Shown piece after piece: positions 1 through 9,345 of a DNA stretch of 64,000 nucleotides. The translations under genes and the position numbers were made by a program. Source of the stretch: Verrucomicrobiaceae bacterium UBA1938. GTDB lineage: Bacteria > Verrucomicrobiota > Verrucomicrobiia > Verrucomicrobiales > Verrucomicrobiaceae. The DNA is taken from NCBI GenBank assembly GCA_002336895.1, contig DDFC01000023.1:211584-275583 (forward strand), in the 5' to 3' direction. The notes under the pieces are model-generated. The model had not been told where the DNA came from. It ran no database searches and worked only from the letters and a program-made list of their open reading frames with translations. The stretch's first letter is position 1; the number at the start of each line of letters is the position of its first letter.

Positions 1-1260
1 AATGGCGCGGAAGGCGACGTCCACGGCCCCGGTGAGGTCTTCCCAGAGATAACCGCCGGCCTCCAGCCTTGCCGGAAGCTCCGCGAGTTTTTCGGCATTC
101 TCCGCGTTCACGGTAAAGACAGGCCACGCCTCATCGCTGCGATGCAGGCCGTACTGGAAGTCGGCGATATTGAGTCCCTCAAAGCAGGAGTCCAGCAAAG
201 CGAGCATGGCCCCGGGCCGCTCAGGGATGCGCACGCGCAGGGCGCGGGAGGCGGTGCTGCCGGAGCCCTCGGACTGCGCGATGAGGCCGAGCTGAAGGAA
301 GTCGATATTAGCCCCTGTGATGACAATGAGGACTTTCTTCCCAGCGAGTGCAGCTCGGTCTTTGAGCACCGCAGCGAGGCCCATGGCACCTGATGGCTCT
401 GAGATGCAGCGCAGTGTCTCCCATAGCACGCGGATGGCGGCACTGACCTCGGCATTCGTCACGGTGGCCACGCGGTCAAGCGTCTGCTGGCAGATGCCAA
501 AGGGCAACGCCCCGGCTTTGCGCACGGCGGTGCCATCGCAGAAGATATCGAGGTCATGCAGCTCCACCGGTTTTTCCGCAACCAGGGCCGCTTTCATGGA
601 AGCCTGGCCCACACCTTCCACACCGACGGCCTCCATGTCTGGCCAGTAAGTTTTCAGCCAGCAGGACACCGCCGAGGCCATGCCACCGCCGCCGATCTGG
701 AGGTAGGCTGCGTCGAAAGGACCGTGCCCGGAGAGCACCACCTCATCCGCCAGAGTCCCTTGCCCGGCCATGACCTTGAGGTCGTCATACGCATGCACGT
801 AGGTGGCACCGCTGCTGCGTTCATCTTCACGCGCCGAATGCACAGCCTCGTCATAACTGTCTCCGGCAAGCACAATGCGCACAAACTCGCCGCCATGGTG
901 CAGCACTGCGTTTTGCTTCACCTTGGGCGTGGAGCGCGGCATGTAGATGCGTGCGTGAATGCCGAGTGTGCGGGCGGCCAGTGCCACGCCCTGCGCGTGA
1001 TTGCCAGCAGATGCAGTGACGACGCCACACGCACGCTGCTCCGGCGTCAGCTCGGTCATGGCATTGCAGGCACCGCGCCACTTGTAGCATTTCACGGGCG
1101 AGAGGTCCTCGCGCTTCACCCAGATCTCAGGCCCGGGCTCGGAGCCGGGCAGAATGAGCCGCTCCATCGGCGTGGGCTGGCCGAAGCGATACACCCGCTC
1201 GCGGGCGAAGAGGATTTCCTGACGCAGGCGGCGGTCGAGAGGCAGATTGTCGCGTTCCAT
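1..1260 (-). CDS. ilvA: Threonine ammonia-lyase (threonine dehydratase), 3' end cut by the window
   Basis: PLP enzyme that deaminates L-threonine to 2-oxobutanoate, the first step of isoleucine synthesis, in the cytosol. I translated it directly because its stop codon lies off the left edge; 420 codons are open. The PLP lysine is probably K60 in CYKWRGA, which differs from the usual SFKLRGA. SAGNHAQG (84-91) and a GGGG phosphate loop near residue 190 are typical of fold type II PLP enzymes. The last 80 or so residues (PERPGAMLALLD, then NIADFQYG) form an ACT-like regulatory domain, so feedback control by isoleucine is likely. Single-ACT forms of this family are about 400-420 residues, so little is missing. 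It starts 45 bases after the FAD oxidoreductase gene and may be its read-through partner or have its own promoter there. Confidence 0.9.
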   Translation of the reverse strand, partial: MERDNLPLDRRLRQEILFARERVYRFGQPTPMERLILPGSEPGPEIWVKREDLSPVKCYKWRGACNAMTELTPEQRACGVVTASAGNHAQGVALAARTLGIHARIYMPRSTPKVKQNAVLHHGGEFVRIVLAGDSYDEAVHSAREDERSSGATYVHAYDDLKVMAGQGTLADEVVLSGHGPFDAAYLQIGGGGMASAVSCWLKTYWPDMEAVGVEGVGQASMKAALVAEKPVELHDLDIFCDGTAVRKAGALPFGICQQTLDRVATVTNAEVSAAIRVLWETLRCISEPSGAMGLAAVLKDRAALAGKKVLIVITGANIDFLQLGLIAQSEGSGSTASRALRVRIPERPGAMLALLDSCFEGLNIADFQYGLHRSDEAWPVFTVNAENAEKLAELPARLEAGGYLWEDLTGAVDVAFRAI

Positions 1261-1305
1261 TCGTGGCGTCATACATCCCCGCCCCGCCTGCATCAGCAAG
1301 AGGTT

Positions 1306-3006
1306 TCAATGCGCGGCCTTTTTCTTGGAGGTAGCGTACTTCCATTCCAAAATTTGCCCGTCCCGCTCCAGCCGCGCTTTCAGTTTCGCATAATCCACCT
1401 GCTGCACGGCGATCTTGTCATCCACGGCCAGGCAGGCTGCCGTGGCTGCGCTCTGGCTGGTGCACATGAGCACGGGCTCCATGCGGATGCTGCTGAAGGC
1501 CGTATGGCTGGCGCTGAGGGCGAAAGTGACGAGCAGATTGTCGCACTCACTCTGTTTGGGCACGATGGCCGCATAGCCAATGCCATAGGGCGGTGCACCA
1601 TCGCGGCCTCCGGCAGTTTTCCCCTCACGCACGACCACGCCGTCCTTCACGATGCGGCGGATTTCATGCGTGTCCGTGCCGTAGCTGCCCAGGCTGATGG
1701 GGTTGGGCGCGATCTGGCGGCCAAAGGTGTGATGCTCGGTCAGCACGAGATCGCTGATCATGCGGCGGGCCTCGCGCACGTAGATCTGGTGCGGCCAGCC
1801 GCCGTTGTCGGTGAATTCATCTTTGGGCAGGCCGAAGCGTTGCATGTCTTTGCGTACCTTCTCGGGAACCCGGGGATCAGTGGCGAGAAAGCGCAGAAGA
1901 CCGCGGTGATAGTTTTCATGCTCTTTCCCGATCTTCTCACGCTGAGCATAGGATGCCTCCGGCCAGGCATGGGAGGCTCCGGGCAGGTTGCCGCCGAAGG
2001 TCGCGGTGTTGAAGTCCCATTTGTCATTCGGCAGCGCGTCATGCTTGGAGAACCAGCGCAGGTCCATGGCATCTCCATTCGCCAGACATGCCTCAATGAA
2101 GCGCACAACGATCTCATAGCGCTTCGGATCGTAGTCCGACGGCGGGGTGATGGGGATCATGTTGGCCGGATTGGTGGTAAGGCAAATGCGGTAGCAGTAG
2201 GCCTGCACACCCGGCGCAGGCTCCCCGGGTGAACCCGGCTCACCCTGCTGAATGAGTGGGAGCAATCCGCTTTTGGGATCACCTTTCACCACGTAGGGAT
2301 CGAGGGGGAAATCACGGTCCCACACGCCTTGGCCGCCTTTGAGACGACCGGTCTCTCCTGGCTGCGCATAGCTGGTGTGGGGCAGAAACTTCTCCACGTA
2401 GTGAATGCCGTTGTAAGTCTCTCCATACTTCGCATTGCCCTCGCGCACGAGGGTGTAGGTCACACCGGCTTTTGCCATGAGGTCGCCCTCATACGTGGTG
2501 TCGATGAAGACTTTGGCACGAAACACGGTGCCGTCTTCGGTGATCAGCTCGGTGATGTGTGCACCGTCTTTCTTCACTGACGCAAGACGTGCATTGAGAT
2601 GCACTTTCACACCGGCATCGCGAGCCATGTCGTTGAACACCTGCTCCGCCTTGTGCGGCTCGATGGCATAGGCGCCGCCGGTTGCGGGGCCGCCGCCTTT
2701 GCTCTCAAACGGCTTGTCCCAGGCCAGCGTCACACCCACGGTTGCAGCCAGTTTGGTGAAGTATTCGCGTGCGATGCCGCCGACGGAACGCGGATCTCCA
2801 ATGTCCACGGCGCTGAGGCCACCGCTGGTCATGCCGCCGAGATGACGTCCAGGTTCGACAATATGCACTGACTTTCCCATTCGTGCCGCCTGCACCGCAG
2901 CGGCCACGCCGCCACTGGTGCCGCCATAGACACAGATGTCGGATTCCACCACTGCGGCAGCGGCGAGGGAGGACGATAGAGCAAGGGCGAGCAGAAAGGA
3001 CTTCAT
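1306..3006 (-). CDS. Exported FAD-dependent oxidoreductase (FAD_oxidored, PF12831-like)
   Basis: A 566-residue protein with an N-terminal signal peptide (MKSFLLALALSSSLAAA), then a dinucleotide-binding fold: DICVYGGTSGGVAAA, with the ribose-binding acidic residue in HIVEPG and the LGGMTSGGL loop. This pattern is typical of the FAD-dependent oxidoreductases common in Verrucomicrobia and Planctomycetes polysaccharide loci, sometimes annotated as xanthan lyase. The substrate is not known; a sugar or sugar derivative is an inference from context. I chose the start at the signal peptide; the frame stays open 90 codons upstream but that extension runs into the preceding gene and looks non-coding. 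It lies 44 bases after the TIM-barrel gene and is likely co-transcribed with it. Confidence 0.85.
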   Translation of the reverse strand: MKSFLLALALSSSLAAAAVVESDICVYGGTSGGVAAAVQAARMGKSVHIVEPGRHLGGMTSGGLSAVDIGDPRSVGGIAREYFTKLAATVGVTLAWDKPFESKGGGPATGGAYAIEPHKAEQVFNDMARDAGVKVHLNARLASVKKDGAHITELITEDGTVFRAKVFIDTTYEGDLMAKAGVTYTLVREGNAKYGETYNGIHYVEKFLPHTSYAQPGETGRLKGGQGVWDRDFPLDPYVVKGDPKSGLLPLIQQGEPGSPGEPAPGVQAYCYRICLTTNPANMIPITPPSDYDPKRYEIVVRFIEACLANGDAMDLRWFSKHDALPNDKWDFNTATFGGNLPGASHAWPEASYAQREKIGKEHENYHRGLLRFLATDPRVPEKVRKDMQRFGLPKDEFTDNGGWPHQIYVREARRMISDLVLTEHHTFGRQIAPNPISLGSYGTDTHEIRRIVKDGVVVREGKTAGGRDGAPPYGIGYAAIVPKQSECDNLLVTFALSASHTAFSSIRMEPVLMCTSQSAATAACLAVDDKIAVQQVDYAKLKARLERDGQILEWKYATSKKKAAH

Positions 3007-3043
3007 CGGTTGTCTCAAACCAGACGAAGCAACTGTCCACTCC

Positions 3044-3066
3044 TTGCTGGTCAAGAAGGCTGACCA
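3044..3066. repeat. Intercistronic hairpin containing a stop codon
   Basis: TGGTCA (3048-3053) and TGACCA (3061-3066) form a 6-bp inverted repeat with a 7-base loop. The stop codon of the upstream gene (3051-3053, minus strand) lies inside one arm. The leading TTGCTGGTCA is identical to an arm of a longer hairpin at 16214-16240. There is no U tract, so it may act on mRNA stability or processing rather than as an intrinsic terminator. Confidence 0.45.
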
Positions 3067-4712
3067 ACGGCGAGATCGACAAAGACGACCGCCAGGGGCT
3101 CGCCGGATTTGAGTGTGACTTCGAGGCTGTTTTTGCCTGCACGGAGGAGCTGGGCGGGAAGAGTCCATGCGCGCAGTTGCACCGGCTTGCCGAGCATGGA
3201 TGGGTAGGGAACAGGGAAAGGTTCGGAGGTATTTTGTGTCGGATTCAGCAATTCGCCGTTGAAAGTGGCGGTCCATTCGCCGTCTCCGAGAAGCTTGTCG
3301 GTTTGAATGCGGACGTGCGCCTCGTTTTTCCAGCCGCCGGTGGGCGGGGCGAGATCGAAGTTGAATTTGGCGGGTTTGCCGGCCTCAATTTTGCGGGGCA
3401 CGGGCAGCGGCTTCATGCCGGGGGCGCGCCAGCCTTGGGCGATGAACCAGTGTTGTGGTTCTTGTGCGAGGGCTTTTGGATCATGCAGGGCTTTGAGTAC
3501 TTCAAAGGGTGGCTCGCCGAACACGCCGCGGCCTTCGCCTTGGCCGTGCTGGCGGTAGTAGGCGAAATTGAAGAGGCTGATGCCATCGGCTCCACGGGAG
3601 TAGGCGAGATGGGCGGAGGTGTGCAGGTGCTCTCGTGTGGCGCGGCGGAAAGGAAAGACGTCGTAGCCTTTCAAGAGCTTGTCCCCTTTCCAGATGGTGT
3701 GGCAGAGTTCGAAATAGAGGGTGGCCCCCTGCGTCTGCGCACGGATCGCAGCCAGATCATGCTGCTGGGTGGTGAAGTAATGCTCGGAGGCGTTCACCAT
3801 GTCGAGTCCGGCGGCAACGAGGGCTTTGAGGTCGAGGCCGAGAACATCTAATGCAGGGAGGTGGCAGGGCACGCGGGCACAGAGCCAGCGGCGCTTGCCG
3901 TTGCGGGATGTTTGATCCAGCAGCGTGCGGACCTCGCGCATGAATCCGGTCATGATCGCGCGGCGCTGATCGAGAGGCGTTTCCTCTGGACGGAAGTAGC
4001 TGTAAAAGCGGAGGAAATCGAGTTCCAGGCCGTCGAGGTCGTAGTTCTCGCACAACTCGCGGATAAGCGCCATTTTCTGCGCGCGCACCTCGGGCACGGC
4101 CCAGTTTTGCACGAGATCGGCTCCGCGCAGTGAACCGGGCTTGAGGCGGTATTCGGGATGCTCGACGTAATGCCGGGTCACGCTCATGCCGATGCTTCCA
4201 CCGGGTTTGTCTCCGGGTTTGGGATCGCTGAACTCCTTGTGATGGGCGTCGTTCATGCGCAGGGAGATGAACGCTGCCTGCTGGCGCAGACGGCAGCGGT
4301 CGATGAAGACCTGAACGATGTCGCCACCATCCAGGACAAACTGGCCGAAAGGATCGGGCTTCTGACCGTAGCGCTGCTTGATCCAGGCGTAGTGATCCGC
4401 CAGCGGCAGCACCTTGCTGGGCCACATGGGCACCATGCCGAGGCCGGGCTGGAGCAGGTGCGCATCCACGAGGCCCGCCACCTCATCCACCGTGGCTTCG
4501 AGCATCTCTTTGCGGAAGGGTTCCCGCTCCTTGTGAAAGGGGCTGATGCAGGAGGTGATGTTGGTGGTGTCGTTGCTGTAGAGAACGCGAGGAGGTGTTC
4601 GTGGCGAATCCATGGCCCAGGCAAGCCACGGCAATGCCGAAGCCGACTGAATAAATGCACGCCGAGTGGAGCATCCACCCAACTTGTTCGAGCCAGCTGG
4701 AGTCTTTTTCAT
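3051..4712 (-). CDS. Tat-exported TIM-barrel protein, glycoside-hydrolase-like
   Basis: About 553 residues. Residues 15-33 carry a twin-arginine signal (STRRAFIQSASALPWLAWA), so folded export is likely. The body looks like a TIM-barrel glycosidase-like domain: DLDGLELDFLRFYSYFR places acidic residues at a strand end, and later segments (DMVNASEHYF, RGADGISLFNFAYYRQHG) resemble the catalytic-side loops of GH10-like or GH13-like hypothetical enzymes. A C-terminal beta-rich domain (about the last 130 residues) is probably carbohydrate-binding. I do not recognise the exact family, and the glycosidase role is inferred from fold and context. Alternative starts at 4730 and 4745 are in frame; 4712 gives the best Tat signal. 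It follows the second sulfatase closely and precedes the FAD oxidoreductase. Confidence 0.7.
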   Translation of the reverse strand: MKKTPAGSNKLGGCSTRRAFIQSASALPWLAWAMDSPRTPPRVLYSNDTTNITSCISPFHKEREPFRKEMLEATVDEVAGLVDAHLLQPGLGMVPMWPSKVLPLADHYAWIKQRYGQKPDPFGQFVLDGGDIVQVFIDRCRLRQQAAFISLRMNDAHHKEFSDPKPGDKPGGSIGMSVTRHYVEHPEYRLKPGSLRGADLVQNWAVPEVRAQKMALIRELCENYDLDGLELDFLRFYSYFRPEETPLDQRRAIMTGFMREVRTLLDQTSRNGKRRWLCARVPCHLPALDVLGLDLKALVAAGLDMVNASEHYFTTQQHDLAAIRAQTQGATLYFELCHTIWKGDKLLKGYDVFPFRRATREHLHTSAHLAYSRGADGISLFNFAYYRQHGQGEGRGVFGEPPFEVLKALHDPKALAQEPQHWFIAQGWRAPGMKPLPVPRKIEAGKPAKFNFDLAPPTGGWKNEAHVRIQTDKLLGDGEWTATFNGELLNPTQNTSEPFPVPYPSMLGKPVQLRAWTLPAQLLRAGKNSLEVTLKSGEPLAVVFVDLAVGQPS

Positions 4713-4749
4713 TTGTTCAATACAATTCATCCCCCTTTCATTCATGGAT

Positions 4750-6204
4750 TCAAAGAGCCTTCGAGGGTTGAGCACCCATGTGCAGTCGTTTTGCCATATC
4801 AGCAAGAATGTCAGCATGGGCGGGATCTTTGGCGAGATTGCGATTCTCCTGAGGATCGGTGCGCTCGTCGTAAAGCTCGGTGCCGACGATTTCGTCCTGC
4901 ATGTCCGACCATTCGGTGTAGCGCCAGCGGTCGGTGCGAATGGAGCGGCCCATGAACTTTTCTTTGCCGGGGCGCAGGTATTGACTGAAGGCGGCGGCCT
5001 TGCCTTTTTGTGATGGATCGGCGAGCAGGGATGCAAAGCTGGTGCCTTCGAGGTGTGACGGCGGCTTGAGGCCGCAGAGTTCGGCCAGCGTGGGGTAGAT
5101 GTCCACAAACTCGACAAGGGCATGTGTGCGCTGGCCGGGCTTCTGCCCGGGGGCGCTGACGATCAGCGGCGCGTGGGTGCCCAGCTCAAAGTTGGTCATC
5201 TTGGTGAAGATGCCGTTTTCGCCGAGGTGATAACCGTGATCTCCAAGCAGGACGACGATGGTTTTTTCACGAAGCCCGAGACGATCCAGTTCATCAAGCA
5301 CGCGGCCGATCTGGGCATCGACAAAGCTGGTGCAGGCGCGATAGCCGCGAATGAGATTGAGCGCCATCTCGTCAGGGATGCCGCCTGACGCAGGCACATC
5401 GCCATAGCTGCGGAGTTCGTACCAGTTGTGCAGGGCTGGCGCGGGCACGTCCGGAGAAGCCTGGTAGTTGTCCGGCAGTTTAATGGTGTCCGCCGGATAC
5501 ATGTCCCAGTATTTCTGCGGGCAGGTGAAGGGCAGATGGGGCTTGTGGAAGCCGACACCGAGGAAGAAGGGCTTCTGCATGCCTTTGAGGCGTTGCAGCG
5601 TTTCGATGGCTTTCGCGGCAGTCTGGCCGTCGCTGTAAACCTCATCAGGTTCGTCTGAAGCCTCAAAGGGAGGGCCGCGCACGAGCTTGGGCCGCTTGTC
5701 GGCAGGGAGTTTTTTGATGGCCTTCAGCTTTTCATTTGTCTCATTGGAGAACCAACTCTGATACGGCACGCCGTGATACCACGCAGGCTCGCTCCATGAC
5801 TGGGGATCGTCTCCGGGCTCGCGCTCGCTGTGGTGGAAGATCTTTCCCAGAGACATGGCGTGCCAGCCGTTGTTTTTGAAGTGCTGCGGGAGCGTCACGA
5901 TGTCCGGCAGCTGAGGACGGAGGAAGTGCTGGTTGTCCAGCACGCCGGTGGTGTCCGGACGCACCCCTCCGAGCAGACTGGAGCGTGAGGGATTGCACAC
6001 GGAGACCTGGCAGTAGGCGCGCTCGAAGAGAGTGCCACGAGCAGCGAGCTTGTCGATGTTGGGGGAATGTATGTGCTTTGCGCCATAGCAGCCGAGCTCA
6101 GGACGCAGATCGTCCGCCATGATGAAGAGGACATTGTAGTCCGCCGCAGGCAGAGTGGTCAGTACCGCCAATGAAAGGGCGAGGAGGGGGAGAAGCGGTT
6201 TCAT
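4750..6204 (-). CDS. Secreted sulfatase, iduronate-2-sulfatase-like
   Basis: 484 residues with a signal peptide (residues 1-20). It is an alkaline-phosphatase-superfamily sulfatase that hydrolyses sulfate esters in the periplasm or outside. The active-site motif is CNPSR at 70-74, where C70 must be converted to formylglycine. Metal ligands are visible as D31-D32 in IMADD and in LGDHGYHLGENG. The overall pattern (NVLFIMADDLRPELGCYG, KPHLPF) matches iduronate-2-sulfatase-type enzymes; substrate is not determined by sequence. Its ATG overlaps the stop of the preceding sulfatase gene as ATGA (6201-6204), indicating translational coupling. No formylglycine-generating enzyme is encoded in the window. 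Confidence 0.93.
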   Translation of the reverse strand: MKPLLPLLALSLAVLTTLPAADYNVLFIMADDLRPELGCYGAKHIHSPNIDKLAARGTLFERAYCQVSVCNPSRSSLLGGVRPDTTGVLDNQHFLRPQLPDIVTLPQHFKNNGWHAMSLGKIFHHSEREPGDDPQSWSEPAWYHGVPYQSWFSNETNEKLKAIKKLPADKRPKLVRGPPFEASDEPDEVYSDGQTAAKAIETLQRLKGMQKPFFLGVGFHKPHLPFTCPQKYWDMYPADTIKLPDNYQASPDVPAPALHNWYELRSYGDVPASGGIPDEMALNLIRGYRACTSFVDAQIGRVLDELDRLGLREKTIVVLLGDHGYHLGENGIFTKMTNFELGTHAPLIVSAPGQKPGQRTHALVEFVDIYPTLAELCGLKPPSHLEGTSFASLLADPSQKGKAAAFSQYLRPGKEKFMGRSIRTDRWRYTEWSDMQDEIVGTELYDERTDPQENRNLAKDPAHADILADMAKRLHMGAQPSKAL

Positions 6205-7712
6205 GGAAGCTTGCCGTCTTTTTTCTTTTTGCCCCTGGCAGGCATCCCCTCGGCCTCGCGCATGCGCTGGACCTTGGACTTGTAGCCTTCTGACAGATTG
6301 GTCTGCGTGGAGCGAAGATGCGTGAGCATGGCTTCCCGCATCTGATTGAGCGTGGCGAGATGCGCGGGATCGGCGGCAAGGTTTGTCATCTCATAGGGGT
6401 CGGCATCGAGATCAAAGAGGTGGTCTCCTTTTTCATCCACCCACCACTTCCAGCGGCCATCCGTGGCCATCATGTTCAGCGGGGCATGGGTGCCGATCTC
6501 GCTGATGGCGAGCCTGCGAACGGTCGTGGCTTTGCCAGCGGCCACGGGCAGCAACGAGACGGCCTGACGGCGTGGTGAGAGCGTACCACCAACGGCCTCG
6601 ACGACGGTGGGATAGACATCGAACATCTGCACCGGGGCCTTGGTATGACCGGACTTCACCTGACCGGGCCAGCGGATCACTAGCGGCACGCGGGCGGACT
6701 CCTCATACATGCGGCCTTTGGTCAGCATGCCCTGAGCGCCCATCATCTCGCCGTGATCGGCGGTGAAGCACACGAGCGTTTGATCCCAGGTGCCGCGCTT
6801 TTTGAGGGCCTCCACCACACGGCCGATGCAATCGTCTGCCAGGGAGATTTTGCCGAGGTAATTGGCGAGCATCTCTCGTGTTTCGGGATGGCCGATGGTG
6901 CGCATCTCGCGGCGGAAGGTTTCGGGGACATTGGGAGGCAGCGTGAGCTTTGCGGCGTCATACATGGTGGCGTAATCGCCCGGGGCATCGAGCGGCGGAT
7001 GCGGCGAGTGCAGGCTCAGCACGACGCAGAGCGGCTGGTCGGCGGGCTGTTTTCCGACGAAGTCTGCCGCCTCCCGGCTCACAAAGACATCGTGATAATG
7101 CTCCGGAGGCACGAGGCTTGGTTTGGGCTGAAACTCCCACTTCACATAGCGGTCGTGCATCTCCTCGGCGACTTGTTCAAGCAAACCGAGCTTGCGCAGA
7201 TACTCGGCATAGGGATTTTTTTCCGTGACCGAGTCCACCGGGCCGGAGACATCAAAGACATAGTCCAGGCCGAGGGCACGGTGATAGTCCTCGATCTTCG
7301 GAAACGCCTCGCGCACGCTGGGGCCGGAGGTCCAGTGGGTCTTGCCGATCTGAGCTGTGGTGTAGCCGGCGGCCTTGATGTCGCGAAACATCGTGGCCTC
7401 CTCAGGCGGCGCGTGGTAGTTCAGCGCATTGCCCCAGATGCCATGGCCGCCATTGTGCGGATACAAGCCGGTCAGCAAGGAGACACGGGCGGGCATGCAG
7501 ACCGGAGAGGTGGTGTAGCAGCGGTCGAAGACCATACCCTCGGCGGCGATTTTATCGAGATGCGGGGTGCGGACCTGAGTATTTTCCCAGCTCAGGTAAC
7601 GCGGGCTCCACTGATCCACGAGAATGACGAGGACGTCGGGCTTGCGAGCGGGTGTATCACTCCGAACCGGAATAGGCAGGATCAGCAGCAGAATCAAACA
7701 CAGGCGTTTCAT
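6201..7712 (-). CDS. Secreted sulfatase, arylsulfatase A-like
   Basis: 503 residues from the chosen start, which opens with a signal peptide (MKRLCLILLLILPIPVRS). The catalytic motif is CMPAR at 72-76 with C72 as the formylglycine precursor. Metal-binding D33 precedes Q34 (VDQWSPRYL) where many sulfatases have DD, and FTADHGEMMGAQGML carries the second metal site. It should desulfate a glycan in the periplasm. The frame is open for 96 codons upstream, but that stretch overlaps the acetylesterase gene and lacks a signal peptide. It is the first of a coupled sulfatase pair and lies 76 bases after the acetylesterase gene. The two sulfatases differ in sequence, suggesting different sulfate positions. 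Confidence 0.92.
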   Translation of the reverse strand: MKRLCLILLLILPIPVRSDTPARKPDVLVILVDQWSPRYLSWENTQVRTPHLDKIAAEGMVFDRCYTTSPVCMPARVSLLTGLYPHNGGHGIWGNALNYHAPPEEATMFRDIKAAGYTTAQIGKTHWTSGPSVREAFPKIEDYHRALGLDYVFDVSGPVDSVTEKNPYAEYLRKLGLLEQVAEEMHDRYVKWEFQPKPSLVPPEHYHDVFVSREAADFVGKQPADQPLCVVLSLHSPHPPLDAPGDYATMYDAAKLTLPPNVPETFRREMRTIGHPETREMLANYLGKISLADDCIGRVVEALKKRGTWDQTLVCFTADHGEMMGAQGMLTKGRMYEESARVPLVIRWPGQVKSGHTKAPVQMFDVYPTVVEAVGGTLSPRRQAVSLLPVAAGKATTVRRLAISEIGTHAPLNMMATDGRWKWWVDEKGDHLFDLDADPYEMTNLAADPAHLATLNQMREAMLTHLRSTQTNLSEGYKSKVQRMREAEGMPARGKKKKDGKLP

Positions 7713-7788
7713 AAGGGGAAAATCACGCCCTTTAACGAAGGGTCGTGCCTGCTTTCGCTGCAATTTCCGCTTTTGTTGATGGAGGATG

Positions 7789-9345
7789 TTACTGCCAGTC
7801 GTCGGTGCGGAACGGAGAGGCGGGGAGATTGGCGGCATTGACGAGATTGCCCTTTGGATTTCCGGCGAAACTGTAGTACACGGCTTTGGGCTCGGAGATT
7901 TTTTCGTTCCACACGATGACTTTGCCGTCTTCGATTTTGGTGCTGGCCCAGAGGAATTTGCCATCGGCACCGGCGATGGCGAAGCCTTCGAGTTCGCCAT
8001 CTCTGGCCTTCAGGCCTTCGGCATGATCGAAAGAGAGGATCATCCGGTCTTTGTCAGTGACTGCCGACTTGAACAAGGGGCCGGTGGGCAAGGCAACCTT
8101 CTTTTGATACACATCGTGCAGCACGATGGTGGAGAGGCGTTTGGCGTAGTCAGACTTGTTGGTGGGATGGCCGTTGACCTCGCCGTGGAGGTCCATGGTA
8201 ATGGCCATGCTGGTGTGCGGGACGCTGAGCGTGCGGCGCTGCTGATCACGCACGGCCACGCCCCAGCCCTTGGGCTCGGAGGGGAGCTTTTGGACGCCTT
8301 TGACAGCGGGAAGCTGCACATAGGCGAAGTGGAAGTCATCGCCCCAGCGTGCGCGCCAGTCGGTGATGAGCGTGCGCAACTGAGTGCCGTAGAGGGTGGT
8401 GAAGGGACCGGCGGCATTGCGCTCGCCCTGATACCAGATGACACCGCGCATGGTGTAAGGGATCAACGGCGCGATCATGCTGCTGAACAAGCCGCCGGGC
8501 TTCATTACCGCGATGTTCTTGAAGGGCAGCGGGGCTTTGGGGGCAGGCTGTTTGGCCTTGAGAGCGGTGGCGCGTGTCTTCAACCATGCGGCTTTGTCTT
8601 CGCGGAATTTTTTCTGATCGCGCTCTGGATCGAAGCCGGTGAGGCGCTTTTTCCAGTCTTCGAGCAAGGGCTGGAGTTCGGGCACGGTTTGCTGTGCTGA
8701 GGCGCTGGTCCAGGCCTCGATGGGGGTGCCGCCCACGGCGGAGGTGAGGATGCCAACGGGTTGCTTGAGCGCGGCGAGGAGATCGCGCGCGAAGAAGTAG
8801 CCCATGGCGGAGAAGTCGCCCACGGTCTCCGGCGAGCAGACGCGCCAGGAACCCGCGCGGTCCTGGGCAGGCTCATCGGCAGGCACAGGAAGCTGGTAGA
8901 TTTCAAAGGGGGAATCGTGAACAAAGACGCGAATCTCGGGGTGCTGTGCTGCAACGACTTCGGCGTCTGCGTTGTCCACCAGGCCGTGCATCTTGTCCTT
9001 GATGCGCATCTCCATGTTTGACTGGCCAGAGGCGAGCCAGACTTCTCCGACAAGGACGTCATCAACGGTGATTTTGTTGGTGCCTGAGACGGTGAGCGGG
9101 TGTGACTCAGCACTGGGCTGGAGTTTGCCGAGCTTGATGAGCCATTTGCCGTTTGTGCCGGCTTTGGTGGATTTTGTTTGTCCGGCGAATTCCACCTTCA
9201 CCTCCTCACCGGCATCTGCCCAGCCCCAGATGGCGACGGGGGCACCGGACTGAAGCACCATGTGGTCTGAGATGACCGCTGGCAGTTTCACTCCGGCGAA
9301 GGCGCTGGAGGCAGAAAGAAGCAGGGCGGCGAGGGCTGGTTTCAT
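7789..9345 (-). CDS. Secreted sialate O-acetylesterase (SASA/SGNH family)
   Basis: 518 residues with signal peptide (MKPALAALLLSASSAFA). An N-terminal beta domain (about 18-100) precedes the SGNH hydrolase domain. GQSNM at 107-111 holds the catalytic serine (S109). The C-terminal block with DLHGEVNGHPTNKSDYAKRL supplies the acid and histidine. The family removes O-acetyl groups from sialic acids, or from xylan and related glycans in other members, so substrate remains open. It is the first gene of the desulfation and deacetylation operon, preceded by the 416-base gene-free region. Deacetylation normally clears the way for sialidases, and three sialidase-like genes lie in the nearby locus. Confidence 0.9.
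   Translation of the reverse strand: MKPALAALLLSASSAFAGVKLPAVISDHMVLQSGAPVAIWGWADAGEEVKVEFAGQTKSTKAGTNGKWLIKLGKLQPSAESHPLTVSGTNKITVDDVLVGEVWLASGQSNMEMRIKDKMHGLVDNADAEVVAAQHPEIRVFVHDSPFEIYQLPVPADEPAQDRAGSWRVCSPETVGDFSAMGYFFARDLLAALKQPVGILTSAVGGTPIEAWTSASAQQTVPELQPLLEDWKKRLTGFDPERDQKKFREDKAAWLKTRATALKAKQPAPKAPLPFKNIAVMKPGGLFSSMIAPLIPYTMRGVIWYQGERNAAGPFTTLYGTQLRTLITDWRARWGDDFHFAYVQLPAVKGVQKLPSEPKGWGVAVRDQQRRTLSVPHTSMAITMDLHGEVNGHPTNKSDYAKRLSTIVLHDVYQKKVALPTGPLFKSAVTDKDRMILSFDHAEGLKARDGELEGFAIAGADGKFLWASTKIEDGKVIVWNEKISEPKAVYYSFAGNPKGNLVNAANLPASPFRTDDWQ

Noticed and set aside
556..2232. Plus-strand frame of 558 codons over ilvA and the FAD gene
   Set aside because: The minus strand carries two recognised genes with all motifs; the plus translation is histidine-rich shadow sequence.
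3006..3276. N-terminal extension of the FAD oxidoreductase
   Set aside because: It overlaps the upstream gene and would bury the signal peptide.
7712..8000. N-terminal extension of the first sulfatase
   Set aside because: It lies within the acetylesterase frame and has no signal peptide.
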